A stretch of 64,000 bases of DNA, taken from contig NZ_RKQQ01000005.1 in the NCBI RefSeq assembly GCF_003814815.1, positions 124,001 through 188,000 of the forward strand, read 5' to 3'. A program made the position numbers and the translations under genes. The stretch is from Salisediminibacterium halotolerans. Its GTDB lineage: Bacteria > Bacillota > Bacilli > Bacillales > Salisediminibacteriaceae. Below the pieces are notes generated by a model. The model worked only from the letters and a program-made list of their open reading frames with translations. It was not told the DNA's origin and made no database searches. Below are positions 1-8,953 of the stretch, one piece after another (positions within the stretch are counted from its first letter, which is position 1; each line of letters begins with the position of its first letter).

Positions 1-822
1 TTTAACATCATCCGGATAAATCTCGCCTGTGATGACGAAATCGGCATCGTGACTGATGCAATAACCGTCAATGTATGAATAACGGAAACGCCGTCCGGAA
101 AGGAGCCCGGCGAACAGGACTTCGCTCAAGCCTTCTGGAAGCGGCATGACAGAAGAAATCGTATGTGCCGGCGGACCGCCGATAAAAATGCTCACTTTTA
201 ACGGCTCGCCGCGTTCTTTTGCTTTTTGTTGATGAATGCCGATTCCGCGGTGAATTTGATAGTGCATCCCGACTTCACGGTTCACGTTGTAATCGTTTCC
301 GGTTAACTGTACGCGGTACATCCCGAGGTTGGCATTCATAATGCCCGGATTTTCAGGGTCTTCCGAATACACTTGCGGGAGCGTGATAAACGCACCGCCG
401 TCGTTCGGCCAATGTTTAATCAGCGGCAGTTCATCAATCGAAATTTCCTTGGCGGTGACGGGACCGCCGCCGCTTTTTTTCCACGGCAGCGCCTTCACGG
501 CTTGGAAACCGTTTGCGGCATTTTGAAGCGGGTGCTTCATCGCTTTCATCGGATCGTTACGCAAAGAGATAATATTTTGCACTTGATCCCACGTTTTGCG
601 AAAAATAAATTTGCTCCGTTCGACCGTGCCGAATAAATTGGATACAGCCGGGTAATCCGACCCTTTGACGTTTTCAAACAGCAATGCCGGACCGCCGGCT
701 TCATAAGTCTTTAAATGAATCGACGCCATCTCCAAATTCGGATCGACTTCCTCTTTGATCCGAAGTAAATGCCCGTGTTTTTCCAAATCCGCGACACAGT
801 CTTCCATGCTTTCGTAAATCAA
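1..822 (-). CDS. UbiD-family decarboxylase, 3' end outside window
   Basis: This is the N-terminal 274 residues of a UbiD-type (prenylated-FMN dependent) aryl/enoic acid decarboxylase. All 274 codons to the window edge are open. The segment NREVGMHYQIHRGIGIHQQ followed by a FIGGPPAH stretch around residues 200-230 is typical of the family, where the Arg-Asn-rich part binds the prenyl-FMN phosphate and metal. The start is a TTG at 822 with GAGGGGG eight bases upstream; the next in-frame ATG is only five codons in. The substrate cannot be told from the sequence: UbiD relatives act on 4-hydroxybenzoates, phenolic acids or menaquinone precursors. The prenyltransferase partner (UbiX) is not in view. 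It is divergent from the next gene. Confidence 0.85.
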   Translation of the reverse strand, partial: MIYESMEDCVADLEKHGHLLRIKEEVDPNLEMASIHLKTYEAGGPALLFENVKGSDYPAVSNLFGTVERSKFIFRKTWDQVQNIISLRNDPMKAMKHPLQNAANGFQAVKALPWKKSGGGPVTAKEISIDELPLIKHWPNDGGAFITLPQVYSEDPENPGIMNANLGMYRVQLTGNDYNVNREVGMHYQIHRGIGIHQQKAKERGEPLKVSIFIGGPPAHTISSVMPLPEGLSEVLFAGLLSGRRFRYSYIDGYCISHDADFVITGEIYPDDVK

Positions 823-947
823 TGTACATCCCCCTCTATGTAAACGAAATCGTTCTTGTACAAACATTTTACTTCATGTTTAAAAAAAATGCAGTGAACA
901 AGGTTATGAAATCGATATCTTTCTTTATCGAGCAGAATCTGTCAGTA

Positions 948-956
948 TGTTATAAT
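948..956 (+). promoter_or_regulatory. Extended -10 promoter element for salA
   Basis: TGTTATAAT (TG-n-TATAAT) lies about 50 bases upstream of the salA start. No good -35 hexamer is visible at 17 bases, which is tolerated by extended -10 promoters. Confidence 0.5.
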
Positions 957-1006
957 AATCATCGGAAGACAATACATACTTGATTTGAATAAAGGAAGGT
1001 GTCCTC

Positions 1007-2068
1007 ATGCTGACAGAAGAACAGATTATAGACACGCTCAAGCCTATTCATGATCCGCATCTCGATAAATCATTAGTAGAGCTCGATGCTGTAAAGGAAG
1101 TTAAGATTAAAGATAACCTCGTAAGCATCAAGCTTGCGATTGCCGAACCGGGAACAGCAGAACAAATGCAGCTGCAGCAAGAAGTCGTCAATGCAGTGAA
1201 AACAGCCGGGGCAGAGTCCGTCGGCTTGCGTTTTGAAAAGTTGGCTGATGATGTTATCGCCGAACATAGAGGCGTCTCCGAAGAGGAAGAAGAAACCGGC
1301 ACCTCGCTTCTCGAACGGGGAGACCGGACGACGTTTATTGCTGTGACAAGCGGGAAAGGCGGCGTCGGCAAATCGACCGTGTCGGTAAATCTCGCCACTT
1401 CGCTTGCTCGCAAAGGAAAGAAAGTCGGCATTATCGACGCCGATATTTACGGGTTCAGCGTGCCGGATATGATGGGCATTGAAGAACGGCCGAAAGTGGT
1501 CGGCCAGCGGATTTACCCGGTGACGCGTTTTGATGTCCAAGTGATTTCAATGGGCTTTTTCGTTGAAGACAATTCGCCGATTATTTGGCGCGGCCCGATG
1601 CTTGGGAAGATGTTGAATAACTTCTTTAACGAAGTTGAGTGGGACGATCTCGATTACCTGATTCTCGATCTTCCGCCGGGAACCGGTGACGTAGCTCTCG
1701 ATGTGCACTCCATGCTTCCAGGCTCTAAAGAATTGATTGTGACCACTCCGCACGCAACAGCCGCTTTCGTTGCTGCACGCGCCGGCGCGATGGCGATGAA
1801 GACAGAGCATGAGATTCTCGGAATCGTCGAAAACATGGCCTACTTCGAGAGTAAACTGACGGGCGAAAAAGAATACGTATTTGGAACCGGCGGCGGCGAT
1901 AAGCTGTCTGAGGAGCTGCAAGCGGATGTACTGGCGAGAATTCCTTTAGGACAGCCGGTGATGGATGACGAAGTCTTTGCTCCGTCCGTTTATGATGAAG
2001 AGCACCCGATCGGGAAAATTTATATGGATTTAGCAGACAGTATAATTAAAAAAATTGAAGATGAGTAA
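1007..2068 (+). CDS. salA: Mrp/NBP35-family P-loop ATPase (SalA-like)
   Basis: 353 aa. An N-terminal MIP18/DUF59 domain (about residues 1-80) precedes a Mrp-type P-loop domain with the deviant Walker A GKGGVGKS at residues 116-123. Family members carry Fe-S clusters or, as for B. subtilis SalA, act as ATP-dependent DNA-binding regulators. The CxxC motif that bridges the cluster in Mrp carriers is missing: the stretch after ENMAYF has no cysteine, which favours the SalA-type regulator role. The next gene is kbaA, as in B. subtilis. Start ATG at 1007 has GGAAGGTG upstream. A strong terminator follows. Confidence 0.85.
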   Translation: MLTEEQIIDTLKPIHDPHLDKSLVELDAVKEVKIKDNLVSIKLAIAEPGTAEQMQLQQEVVNAVKTAGAESVGLRFEKLADDVIAEHRGVSEEEEETGTSLLERGDRTTFIAVTSGKGGVGKSTVSVNLATSLARKGKKVGIIDADIYGFSVPDMMGIEERPKVVGQRIYPVTRFDVQVISMGFFVEDNSPIIWRGPMLGKMLNNFFNEVEWDDLDYLILDLPPGTGDVALDVHSMLPGSKELIVTTPHATAAFVAARAGAMAMKTEHEILGIVENMAYFESKLTGEKEYVFGTGGGDKLSEELQADVLARIPLGQPVMDDEVFAPSVYDEEHPIGKIYMDLADSIIKKIEDE

Positions 2069-2076
2069 TACCGGCG

Positions 2077-2120
2077 GCTGCGCTGTTTTTGGTTTTTCCG
2101 AATACAGCGCAGCATTTTTT
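2077..2120 (+). terminator. Terminator after salA
   Basis: The 10-bp arms GCTGCGCTGT and ACAGCGCAGC enclose a T-rich loop and are followed by six T. Confidence 0.85.
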
Positions 2121-2214
2121 ATTTCTGCTGAATGATCCGGGTGAAACAGTGGCGGAGGAATTTCCGTTTTTGATACAATGTAGCCGGACGAAGATGACCG
2201 AGGAGGAAGCGTCA

Positions 2215-2898
2215 GTGAATTCTAGAAAAGTTGTATTTTTATTTATGTCCACCTTTATTATCGGAACGACAGCAGGAACGCTGATCGGCCTGATACTCGA
2301 TTGGCAAACGCATATAAACGATATCGCTAATTTCCGGTTTGGCGGCATTTTTATGCTTGTAATCACAGCAGGAATTTGGACGGTCATCGCTCAGATGGGT
2401 TTCTTTGCTTATTTGACATTGCATCGCCTCGGCCTGGGGATTTTCGGATCCGTTAAACTGTGGAATCGTGTCCAGACCGTTTTGATTGCTTTTGCACTGT
2501 TTGATCTGATGTTTTTCCGTCATTTTTTGTTTGCCGAAGAAGGCGAGGCGATGCTCGGGTATACGGTAATGCCGCTCCTGCTTCTAGCCTACGGCTGGAT
2601 TGTTGCGGAACTGAAAGCTAGAGACACCGGAAACCGGCAGGCATTTATCCCTGCACTGTTTTTTATGGTCGTTGTTACGACGATTGAATGGATTCCCGCG
2701 TTGTCTGAAAATGAGCTGACCTTTATTTTGAATGCGATCGTGCCGCTTCTCGTCGCAAATACTTGGCAGCTGCTCGTTCTCCATCGTTTGCATGACATGC
2801 CGAACGGGGTGCAGCCGAGCATTGCGATGGTCCAAGCGCAGCAGCGAGAACGGAACGAAGAGCGAAAAGATGAACAAATGCAAAAAAAATCAACGTAA
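2215..2898 (+). CDS. kbaA: KbaA-like membrane protein of the KinB phosphorelay pathway
   Basis: 227 aa, multi-pass membrane protein with about six hydrophobic segments. In Bacillus, KbaA is needed for the sporulation kinase KinB to work. The segments IAQMGFFAYLTLHRLGLGIF and GSVKLWNRVQ are the recognisable family core, and the position after salA matches B. subtilis. The open frame runs upstream to 2089, but GTG at 2215 has AGGAGGAA at a good distance and gives a protein starting with a short basic segment and a transmembrane helix. The C-terminal 25 residues are charged (Q/R/E/K rich) and probably cytoplasmic. The family call rests on recalled sequence similarity plus synteny. Confidence 0.72.
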   Translation: MNSRKVVFLFMSTFIIGTTAGTLIGLILDWQTHINDIANFRFGGIFMLVITAGIWTVIAQMGFFAYLTLHRLGLGIFGSVKLWNRVQTVLIAFALFDLMFFRHFLFAEEGEAMLGYTVMPLLLLAYGWIVAELKARDTGNRQAFIPALFFMVVVTTIEWIPALSENELTFILNAIVPLLVANTWQLLVLHRLHDMPNGVQPSIAMVQAQQRERNEERKDEQMQKKST

Positions 2899-2902
2899 CC
2901 TC

Positions 2903-2931
2903 TTGAAATTTTTCTGTCAGCATAGTACTAT
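2903..2931 (+). promoter_or_regulatory. SigA promoter for the 5S rRNA-tRNA unit
   Basis: TTGAAA, 17 bases, TACTAT. It starts five bases after the kbaA stop codon and about 34 bases before the 5S rRNA, so the 5S/tRNA cluster has its own promoter. Confidence 0.75.
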
Positions 2932-2964
2932 ACAGAATGTCCTGCTGGTAAACAGCCGGACAAT

Positions 2965-3082
<118 letters not shown>

Positions 3083-3093
3083 TTTTTTATTAT

Positions 3094-3168
3094 TCCACAG
3101 TAGCTCAGTGGTAGAGCGCTCGGCTGTTAACCGAGTTGTCGTAGGTTCGAATCCTACCTGTGGAGCCA
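3094..3168 (+). tRNA. tRNA-Asn (anticodon GTT)
   Basis: Acceptor arms TCCACAG and CTGTGGA, anticodon loop CTGTTAA with GTT at 3126-3128, T loop TTCGAAT, discriminator G, encoded CCA end. It starts 11 bases after the 5S. Confidence 0.95.
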
Positions 3169-3169
3169 T

Positions 3170-3245
3170 GCTTCCTTAGCTCAGTCGGTAGAGCGCATCC
3201 ATGGTAAGGATGAGGTCAGCGGTTCGAGTCCGCTAGGAAGCTCCA
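3170..3245 (+). tRNA. tRNA-Thr (anticodon GGT)
   Basis: Acceptor arms GCTTCCT and AGGAAGC, anticodon stem CATCC/GGATG around loop ATGGTAA (anticodon GGT), T arm GCGGTTCGAGTCCGC, encoded CCA. One base separates it from tRNA-Asn. Confidence 0.95.
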
Positions 3246-3252
3246 TGCTGAA

Positions 3253-3327
<75 letters not shown>

Positions 3328-3377
3328 TTTCTTCTGTCGCTGGAGTTAATCTGACGATAATCAGCTCGACTGATAAT

Positions 3378-3452
3378 AGGGCTATAGCCAAGCGGTAAGG
3401 CATCGGATTTTGATTCCGTGATTCGCAGGTTCGAATCCTGCTAGCCCTGCCA
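3378..3452 (+). tRNA. tRNA-Gln (anticodon TTG)
   Basis: Acceptor arms AGGGCTA and TAGCCCT, anticodon stem CGGA/TCCG around a loop with TTG, T arm CAGGTTCGAATCCTG, encoded CCA. A 50-base spacer separates it from tRNA-Glu. Confidence 0.95.
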
Positions 3453-3463
3453 TATTGCTGTTC

Positions 3464-3503
3464 AAACCGATTCCACCTTTTCGAAAGGTAAATCGGTTTT
3501 TTT
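3464..3503 (+). terminator. Terminator of the 5S-tRNA unit
   Basis: AAACCGATT pairs with AATCGGTTT across an inner CCTTTTCGAAAGG hairpin and is followed by a T run. Confidence 0.85.
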
Positions 3504-3560
3504 AGTGGATTTTGCGTGAACTCCAATACATATAATGGTAAAATACACGATGGAAGCGGA

Positions 3561-3586
3561 TGAAACTTTCTTTAACCCCGTTCGTA
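3561..3586 (+). promoter_or_regulatory. SigW-type ECF promoter upstream of sigW
   Basis: TGAAAC, exactly 16 bases, CGTA. This is the established B. subtilis SigW consensus and lies 35 bases upstream of the sigW start, so sigW-rsiW is very likely autoregulated. Confidence 0.9.
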
Positions 3587-3620
3587 TTAGTTAATGACCG
3601 CAGAAGCGGAGGTATACAGC

Positions 3621-4181
3621 ATGGATACAGTTGTAAAAAGAATCATTGCGAATATAAAAAAAGGCGATCAAGAAGCTTTTGCGGAATTGATGGATCTGTA
3701 CAAAGATCAAGTTTATCATATTGTATACCGTATGCTCGGCAATGTTCATGAAGCGCAAGATGTCACGCAAGAAGCATTTCTGCGCGCATACATGAACATC
3801 GATACGTATGATGAAAAGCGGAAGTTTTCAACGTGGCTGTTTCGGATCGCTACCAACTTGGCGATCGACCGGATCAGAAAAAAGAAACCGGATTTTCATT
3901 TGGAAGATAATGTGCCGGGGACAGCGGATTTAGATTATCATTCACAGTTTTCTAACGAGGATCCGCTCCCGGAGGACCAGCTGTTGCAGCTGGAAATGCA
4001 GGAGTGGGTGCAAGCAGAGATCATGAAGCTGCCGCCAAAATACCGTGCAGCGATTATTTTGAAATACCTTGAAGATTTATCGTTAAAGGAAATCGGCGAC
4101 ATCCTTAATCTGCCGGTAGCGACGGTGAAAACGCGGATCCACCGCGGCAGAGAAGCTTTACGAAAAAGTCTCGGCGAGTAA
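3621..4181 (+). CDS. sigW: ECF RNA polymerase sigma factor SigW
   Basis: 187 aa, the same length as B. subtilis SigW. Region 2 (about residues 10-85) contains YRMLGNVHEAQDVTQEAFLR and FSTWLFRIATNLAIDRIRKK, which bind the core enzyme and -10 element. Region 4 (about 120-180) contains LPPKYRAAIILKYLEDLSL and the helix-turn-helix VKTRIHRGREALRK. SigW drives the response to cell-envelope stress such as detergents, antimicrobial peptides and alkaline shock. ATG 3621 is chosen over the in-frame ATG at 3594 because GCGGAGG lies eight bases upstream. It is followed 21 bases later by its anti-sigma factor and preceded by its own SigW promoter. Confidence 0.93.
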   Translation: MDTVVKRIIANIKKGDQEAFAELMDLYKDQVYHIVYRMLGNVHEAQDVTQEAFLRAYMNIDTYDEKRKFSTWLFRIATNLAIDRIRKKKPDFHLEDNVPGTADLDYHSQFSNEDPLPEDQLLQLEMQEWVQAEIMKLPPKYRAAIILKYLEDLSLKEIGDILNLPVATVKTRIHRGREALRKSLGE

Positions 4182-4202
4182 CAGAGAAGAGAGGTGATTG
4201 TT

Positions 4203-4859
4203 TTGGCTTGCTCAAAAAATCAGCTGCAAAAAATCCATCGCTATATGGATGAAGAAATGAATGACGAAGAACAAAAGATGCTTGAAGAGCATGTATCAGA
4301 TTGCGGGGATTGCGCCGCACACTTAAAAGAAATGCGTCAAACAGTCGCGATTGTTCAAAGCACCTCGCACTTTAAGGCGCCGGACGATATAACACAAAAC
4401 GTGATGAACCAGCTTCCTAAGCAGCCGCCAGCTAAAAAAGGCAAAGTCTGGCTGCAAAAGCATCCTTTCATGATGACGGCCGCGACGTTTTTCCTTGTAT
4501 TTATTATCAGTCTTGCCTCCGGCTTTTCGCCGGACGCAAATCAAATCGCTGTGCAAGGGGAAGGGCAGTTTTACGTAGATGAATCCAACGGCGTTGTGAT
4601 TGTACCGGAAGGCGAGGCGATTTACGGCGATATTCGTATTGAGAACGGCGATTTAAATGTTGAGGGGGAGGTTCACGGCGACGTTACGTTGGTGAACGGT
4701 GAACATATCCAAGCTTCTGCCGGCGGGGTTACCGGCGAGATCGAAGAAATCAATGCTTTCTATGAACGTATTTGGCATCACACAAAAATATTTATTTCTG
4801 ATGTTTTCTCCTTATCCAGTGATACAACAGAACAAACGGATCTGAGCATATGGTTTTAA
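4203..4859 (+). CDS. rsiW: Anti-sigma-W factor RsiW
   Basis: 218 aa single-pass membrane anti-sigma factor. The N-terminal zinc-type anti-sigma domain has the H-x3-C-x2-C motif (HVSDCGDC, about residues 29-36). One transmembrane helix follows (about 85-105, PFMMTAATFFLVFIISLASG), then an extracellular domain. In B. subtilis, RsiW is cut stepwise by PrsW and RasP, releasing SigW. A TTG start at 4203 is chosen because GAGAGGTG precedes it at the right distance; an in-frame GTG at 4194 overlaps that site. A short hairpin overlaps the stop codon. Confidence 0.9.
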   Translation: MACSKNQLQKIHRYMDEEMNDEEQKMLEEHVSDCGDCAAHLKEMRQTVAIVQSTSHFKAPDDITQNVMNQLPKQPPAKKGKVWLQKHPFMMTAATFFLVFIISLASGFSPDANQIAVQGEGQFYVDESNGVVIVPEGEAIYGDIRIENGDLNVEGEVHGDVTLVNGEHIQASAGGVTGEIEEINAFYERIWHHTKIFISDVFSLSSDTTEQTDLSIWF

Positions 4860-4873
4860 GCCATATGCTTTTC
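4846..4873 (+). terminator. Weak terminator overlapping the rsiW stop
   Basis: AGCATATGG and CCATATGCT flank a seven-base loop containing the TAA, followed by four T. It may only partly separate sigW-rsiW from cdaA. Confidence 0.55.
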
Positions 4874-4892
4874 CCTTGATCAGCGGGGAGTA

Positions 4893-4901
4893 TGTTATAA
4901 T
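4893..4901 (+). promoter_or_regulatory. Extended -10 promoter for cdaA-cdaR-glmM
   Basis: TGTTATAAT lies 37 bases upstream of the cdaA start, the same extended -10 form as in front of salA. No clear -35 is seen. Confidence 0.5.
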
Positions 4902-4937
4902 GCAACGTAGATAAAAACAGGGTTTGGAGGCAGCAGC

Positions 4938-5762
4938 ATGTTTCAAGATTTAACATTACTCAGAGCGATTGCGATCGTTGTCGATGTCCTTCTTGTGGCA
5001 TTTGTGATCTATAAATTGATCATGGTTATACGCGGAACCCGCGCTGTTCAGTTAGTTAAAGGGATCACCGTTATTCTCGCCGTCTGGTTTTTAAGCGGCT
5101 ACTTCGGTTTAAATACCCTGCAATGGATTATGCAACAAGCGGTTACATACGGTCTTTTGGCTATCATCATAATTTTTCAGCCGGAACTTCGCCGCGCGTT
5201 GGAACATTTAGGCCGCGGGCGCTTTTTCCAATCCACCACGACAGCTGTTGAAGAAGAAATCAAAGCGGCGATCGAGCACATCATTAAATCGGTTAATTAT
5301 ATGGGGAAACGGCGGATCGGCGCATTGATTTCGATTGAACGCGAAACCGGAATGAGTGATTACGTCGAGACCGGTGTATCGATGAATGCCCGGCTGACGA
5401 CCGAACTTATGACGAATATATTTATTCCGAATGCTCCGCTGCATGACGGCGCAGTTATTGTGAATGTCCGCGGCAATGAAATATTGGCTGCCGGCTGTTA
5501 CTTGCCGCTTTCGGAGAATCCGTTTATCTCAAAAGAATTAGGCACCCGTCACCGGGCGGCGCTTGGTGTGAGTGAAGTAACAGATGCGATCACGCTTGCT
5601 GTGTCTGAAGAAACCGGGGGCATCTCGATTACAAAAAACGGCGAATTGCATCGCAACCTCGATGAAGATTCGATTCGTGAGATGCTTGAACAAGAACTCC
5701 TGAAAAAAGACGGGAAAAACAGCTCTTCTCGCTGGAAATGGGGAGGTAAAAAGAATGGATAA
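4938..5762 (+). CDS. cdaA: Diadenylate cyclase CdaA
   Basis: 274 aa. It makes the essential second messenger cyclic di-AMP from two ATP. Three transmembrane helices occupy residues 8-80; the DAC domain follows with the catalytic DGA motif at 170-172 and the RHR motif at 204-206. The cyclase works as a membrane complex with CdaR (next gene, eight-base overlap) and GlmM, which restrains it. c-di-AMP controls potassium and osmolyte uptake, relevant for a salt-adapted cell. The start ATG has TTTGGAGG upstream. Confidence 0.95.
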   Translation: MFQDLTLLRAIAIVVDVLLVAFVIYKLIMVIRGTRAVQLVKGITVILAVWFLSGYFGLNTLQWIMQQAVTYGLLAIIIIFQPELRRALEHLGRGRFFQSTTTAVEEEIKAAIEHIIKSVNYMGKRRIGALISIERETGMSDYVETGVSMNARLTTELMTNIFIPNAPLHDGAVIVNVRGNEILAAGCYLPLSENPFISKELGTRHRAALGVSEVTDAITLAVSEETGGISITKNGELHRNLDEDSIREMLEQELLKKDGKNSSSRWKWGGKKNG

Positions 5763-7089
5763 ATGGCTGGAACAGAATTGGGTCATTAAACTCGGGTCTT
5801 TAGTCATTGCGATTATGCTGTTTTTAATGGTAAACATGGAAAACCAGCCAACCGGCGGAAATCAAGCTGGCGGAATCCCGGGTGTGACGGACGGCTCGCG
5901 GACACTTGAAGATATTGAACTGTCCGTGATGTACGATGAAGATGAGTACGTTTTAACGGAAGCTCCGGAGACCGTTGATGTGACGATGAGCGGGCCGCAA
6001 AATGTCTTGACTCTTTCGCAAGTGACCGACGATCAAGAAATATTCGTCGACTTGACAGATGAAGGAGCAGGGGTTCATTATGAACAGGTTCAGTATCGCG
6101 GTTTCCCTTCGGACTTATCGATATCCATCATACCGGCGACAGTGCGTGTGGCTTTACAAGAAAAGCAAACAGCGTCGATACCGGTTGACGTAGAATTTTT
6201 AAATGAAGAAGAAATTGCTGAAGGCTACGAATTAGGTGAACCTGAAGTTGAACCCTCTTCTGTCGACGTGACAGCCGGGGAAGGAACGATTGAACAGATT
6301 GAAGCAGCGAGAGCCGTCGTCGATGTTGAAGGGGCGAGCGGGCCGATCGAAGGTTCGTTTGATGTTGCGTTTTACGACGGCGACGGTGATGAGATTGATG
6401 TAACCGCCGACCCGCCTGCTGTTGATGTGAATGTGCCCGTGACCAGTCCAAATAAAGAAGTGCCGCTCAGAATTGGCCGGACTGGCTCTTTAAATGACGG
6501 GGAGGCGATTGACGAAATCACGATCGAACCGGATGAAGTGACGATATTCGGGCCGGTTGATGTTCTTAACGATGTCAGTTTTATTGACTTAGAAGATATT
6601 AATTTGTCCGAAATTGACGGTGATACAGTGCTGGAGAGGGACGTCGAAGTTCCGCAAGGCATTGAACGCGTTGAACCGGAAACGGTTGAAATAGATGTAC
6701 AGCTTGATGAAGAAGCAACGGCTGAGTATGATGACTTTGAAATAATGATTGCCGGTCTCAATCAAGATCAATCGGCGGCATTTATTGACCCGGAAACGGG
6801 GGAAGTCAATTTAACCGTCTCTGGAAGCGAAAGTTTACTGGACCGAATTGAACGCAGCGACATTGAAGCGTACGTCGAAGCTGAAGATCTTGAAGCGGGC
6901 GAGCACACGCTGCCTCTCATCGTACAAGGTCCGCAAAATGCCGGTTTTCAGGAAGAAGGCACAGATGTAACAATTGCGATTGATGAAGAAGAGAGCGAAA
7001 ATGAGCAAGAAAATAACGGCAACGAAGAAAACGAAGAAAATGATGAAGATGATGAGGATAACGAAGCTGACGATGACGATGACGATTGA
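5755..7089 (+). CDS. cdaR: CdaA regulatory protein CdaR (YbbR-domain protein)
   Basis: 444 aa. One N-terminal transmembrane helix (about residues 10-25) anchors an extracytoplasmic chain of about four YbbR repeats. CdaR binds and modulates CdaA. The protein is very acidic and ends in about 40 residues made almost only of Glu, Asp and Asn. Its start overlaps the end of cdaA by eight bases (GGGGAGG upstream), which implies translational coupling. Confidence 0.92.
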   Translation: MDKWLEQNWVIKLGSLVIAIMLFLMVNMENQPTGGNQAGGIPGVTDGSRTLEDIELSVMYDEDEYVLTEAPETVDVTMSGPQNVLTLSQVTDDQEIFVDLTDEGAGVHYEQVQYRGFPSDLSISIIPATVRVALQEKQTASIPVDVEFLNEEEIAEGYELGEPEVEPSSVDVTAGEGTIEQIEAARAVVDVEGASGPIEGSFDVAFYDGDGDEIDVTADPPAVDVNVPVTSPNKEVPLRIGRTGSLNDGEAIDEITIEPDEVTIFGPVDVLNDVSFIDLEDINLSEIDGDTVLERDVEVPQGIERVEPETVEIDVQLDEEATAEYDDFEIMIAGLNQDQSAAFIDPETGEVNLTVSGSESLLDRIERSDIEAYVEAEDLEAGEHTLPLIVQGPQNAGFQEEGTDVTIAIDEEESENEQENNGNEENEENDEDDEDNEADDDDDD

Positions 7090-7148
7090 TAACTGCACAT
7101 GTTTCTTGCGACGTTAATTGGATTATCGACAAAGGGAGAGATTGTAAA

Positions 7149-8510
7149 ATGGGACAATATTTTGGTACCGACGGAGTTCGCGGAGTCGCCAACACAGAGC
7201 TCACACCGGAATTAGCATTTAAGCTGGGCCGTTACGGCGGGTATGTCTTAACAAAAGAGAAACAGACCGATAAGCCGAAAGTTTTAATCGGCCGTGATCC
7301 GCGGGCGTCCGGACCAATGCTGGAAGGAGCGCTTGTTTCAGGACTTCTTTCAATCGGCGCTGAAGTGATGCGCTTAGGTGTGATTACGACGCCCGGTGTC
7401 GCATACTTAACTAAAGCGCTTGGGGCTGATGCAGGGGTAATGATTTCGGCGTCACACAATCCGGTTGAAGATAACGGCATAAAGTTCTTCGGTTCGGATG
7501 GCTTCAAGCTTTTAGATCAGCAGGAAGAAGAAATAGAACGTCTCTTGATTAATAAAGACGGATTGGAAGATGACTTGCCCCGTCCGACCGGGGGAGAAGT
7601 AGGGACAGTGAACGATTATTTTGAAGGCGGGCAGAAGTATTTGCGCTTTTTGAAACAAACGGTATCTGTCGATTTCTCCGGAATGCATATCGCCCTGGAC
7701 TGTGCGCACGGTGCAGCTGCACCGCTTGCCAACCATTTGTTTGCGGATTTGGAAGCAGACGATATTTCCAGTATCGGTTCGTCTCCAAACGGTACGAATA
7801 TTAATGACGGCTGCGGTTCAACGCACCCGGAAGGTCTCGCAGAACTTGTAAAAGAAAAAAATGCCGACATCGGCCTCGCTTTTGACGGCGATGCAGACCG
7901 GCTGATTGCTGTTGATGAAAAAGGTCAAATTGTGGATGGTGATCAAATCATGTATATTTGTGCGAAATATATGAACACCACCGACCGCCTTCATGAACAT
8001 ACCGTTGTAACAACGGTAATGAGCAATCTCGGTTTTTTCAAGGCGCTGGAACGAGAAGGGATTCAATCGAAGAAAACAAAAGTCGGCGACCGTTATGTGA
8101 TGGAAGAAATGCGCGCGAACGGGTACACCCTTGGCGGAGAACAATCCGGTCACATTATCTTCCTTGATCATACAACAACCGGAGACGGATTGCTGACAGC
8201 GATGCAGCTTGTGCAAATTGTCAAGGCAAGCGGCAAGCCATTGTCGGAACTGGCGGCAGAAATGCCCCATTATCCGCAAAAGCTTGTGAATGTTAAAGTT
8301 TCGGATAAACAGGCCCTAAACGGCAACAATGTGATTCGTCAATCGATCGAAACAGTTGAAGAAGAAATGAACGGCGAAGGCCGTGTGCTCGTTCGGCCGT
8401 CTGGAACCGAGCCGCTCGTCCGCGTCATGGCCGAAGCACCTGATGAAAAAACGTGCGATACGTATGTTGAAAAGATTGTCTCGGTTGTGAAAGCTGAACT
8501 TGGCGGCTGA
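7149..8510 (+). CDS. glmM: Phosphoglucosamine mutase
   Basis: 453 aa. Converts glucosamine-6-phosphate to glucosamine-1-phosphate for peptidoglycan precursor synthesis. The active-site serine loop ISASHNP puts the phosphorylated Ser at residue 102; the metal loop AFDGDADR and the C-terminal phosphate-binding loop [10 protein letters not shown] are intact. The open frame begins at 7086, but ATG 7149 has AAAGGGAGAG upstream and gives the family N-terminus [11 protein letters not shown]. It is third in the cdaA-cdaR-glmM operon. In B. subtilis, GlmM also binds CdaA and lowers c-di-AMP synthesis. Confidence 0.96.
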   Translation: MGQYFGTDGVRGVANTELTPELAFKLGRYGGYVLTKEKQTDKPKVLIGRDPRASGPMLEGALVSGLLSIGAEVMRLGVITTPGVAYLTKALGADAGVMISASHNPVEDNGIKFFGSDGFKLLDQQEEEIERLLINKDGLEDDLPRPTGGEVGTVNDYFEGGQKYLRFLKQTVSVDFSGMHIALDCAHGAAAPLANHLFADLEADDISSIGSSPNGTNINDGCGSTHPEGLAELVKEKNADIGLAFDGDADRLIAVDEKGQIVDGDQIMYICAKYMNTTDRLHEHTVVTTVMSNLGFFKALEREGIQSKKTKVGDRYVMEEMRANGYTLGGEQSGHIIFLDHTTTGDGLLTAMQLVQIVKASGKPLSELAAEMPHYPQKLVNVKVSDKQALNGNNVIRQSIETVEEEMNGEGRVLVRPSGTEPLVRVMAEAPDEKTCDTYVEKIVSVVKAELGG

Positions 8511-8535
8511 TTGCTGCTTAAAACTGTGAATGATC

Positions 8536-8582
8536 AAAAAGGGGTGTTCGCCTTCAAGATATTGGCGTACATCCCTTTTAAA
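8536..8582 (+). terminator. Terminator after glmM
   Basis: AAAAGGGGTGTTCGCC pairs with GGCGTACATCCCTTTT around an 11-base loop. The downstream T run is poor (TTTTAAAATTT), so read-through into the glmS leader is possible. Confidence 0.6.
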
Positions 8583-8600
8583 ATTTGCTAAAAAAGGCGT

Positions 8601-8621
8601 TATTGTGAAATTTTCTCAATA
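8601..8621. promoter_or_regulatory. Palindrome just upstream of the glmS promoter
   Basis: TATTGTGAAA and TTTCTCAATA form 10-bp arms around a single central base with one mismatch. It ends four bases before the glmS -35 box, a typical place for an activator or repressor. Confidence 0.4.
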
Positions 8622-8625
8622 GTGA

Positions 8626-8654
8626 TTGACTGTTTTACGCTGACATAGTAAGAT
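8626..8654 (+). promoter_or_regulatory. SigA promoter for glmS
   Basis: TTGACT, 17 bases, TAAGAT. The predicted start lies about 45 bases upstream of the ribozyme cleavage site. Confidence 0.8.
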
Positions 8655-8703
8655 TGCTTTACTCATTGTGAAGAAAGGAGGGCGGAAGGTAACAGTTTTA
8701 TAA

Positions 8704-8870
8704 AGCGCCTGGACTGTCTATGGACGTAACCGGACAGTTGACGAGGAGGAGGTTAATCGAGAAATCGGCGGATACCTCCCGGTTGCCATCACAACCGAAA
8801 GCGAAAGAAGAAAGCGGGAAGGCGACTTTTCGTACAATTCTTTACGCACTGGTGACCCCACTTTAACACC
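8704..8870 (+). ncRNA. glmS ribozyme-riboswitch (glucosamine-6-phosphate)
   Basis: The 5' core AGCGCC marks the self-cleavage site (between A8704 and G8705). Further conserved pieces follow in order: GACGAGGAGGAGGTTAATCGA, ATCGGCGGATACCTCCCGG, AACCGAAAGCGAAAGAAG and CGACTTTTCGTACA. In the known class, glucosamine-6-phosphate acts as cofactor for cleavage, and the cleaved glmS mRNA is then degraded. The 3' end is approximate. Confidence 0.93.
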
Positions 8871-8890
8871 AATATGATTATTATACAGAG

Positions 8891-8934
8891 CGGGGCAAGG
8901 ATGCCCCTGTTTTTTAAGTGTATTTCTTGCCCCG
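8891..8934 (+). promoter_or_regulatory. Mutually exclusive hairpins between glmS ribozyme and glmS ORF
   Basis: GGGGC (8892-8896) can pair with GCCCC (8903-8907) followed by TGTTTTTT, a short terminator. The same 5' bases, as CGGGGCAAG (8891-8899), also pair perfectly with CTTGCCCCG (8926-8934), which breaks the terminator and ends just before the ribosome binding site. Confidence 0.55.
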
Positions 8935-8953
8935 TCGAGGGAGGAAATTATTT

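Noticed and set aside
1048-1921. Three long antisense frames opposite salA
   Set aside because: They have no ribosome binding sites, show no family features and mirror the codon pattern of salA.
5208-7204. Antisense frames opposite cdaA, cdaR and glmM
   Set aside because: Serine/histidine-rich shadow frames of acidic codons; no start signals.
8601-8621. Rex (NADH/NAD sensor) site before glmS
   Set aside because: TTGTGA...TCTCAA has the wrong spacer (five, not six) and one core mismatch; kept only as an unassigned palindrome.
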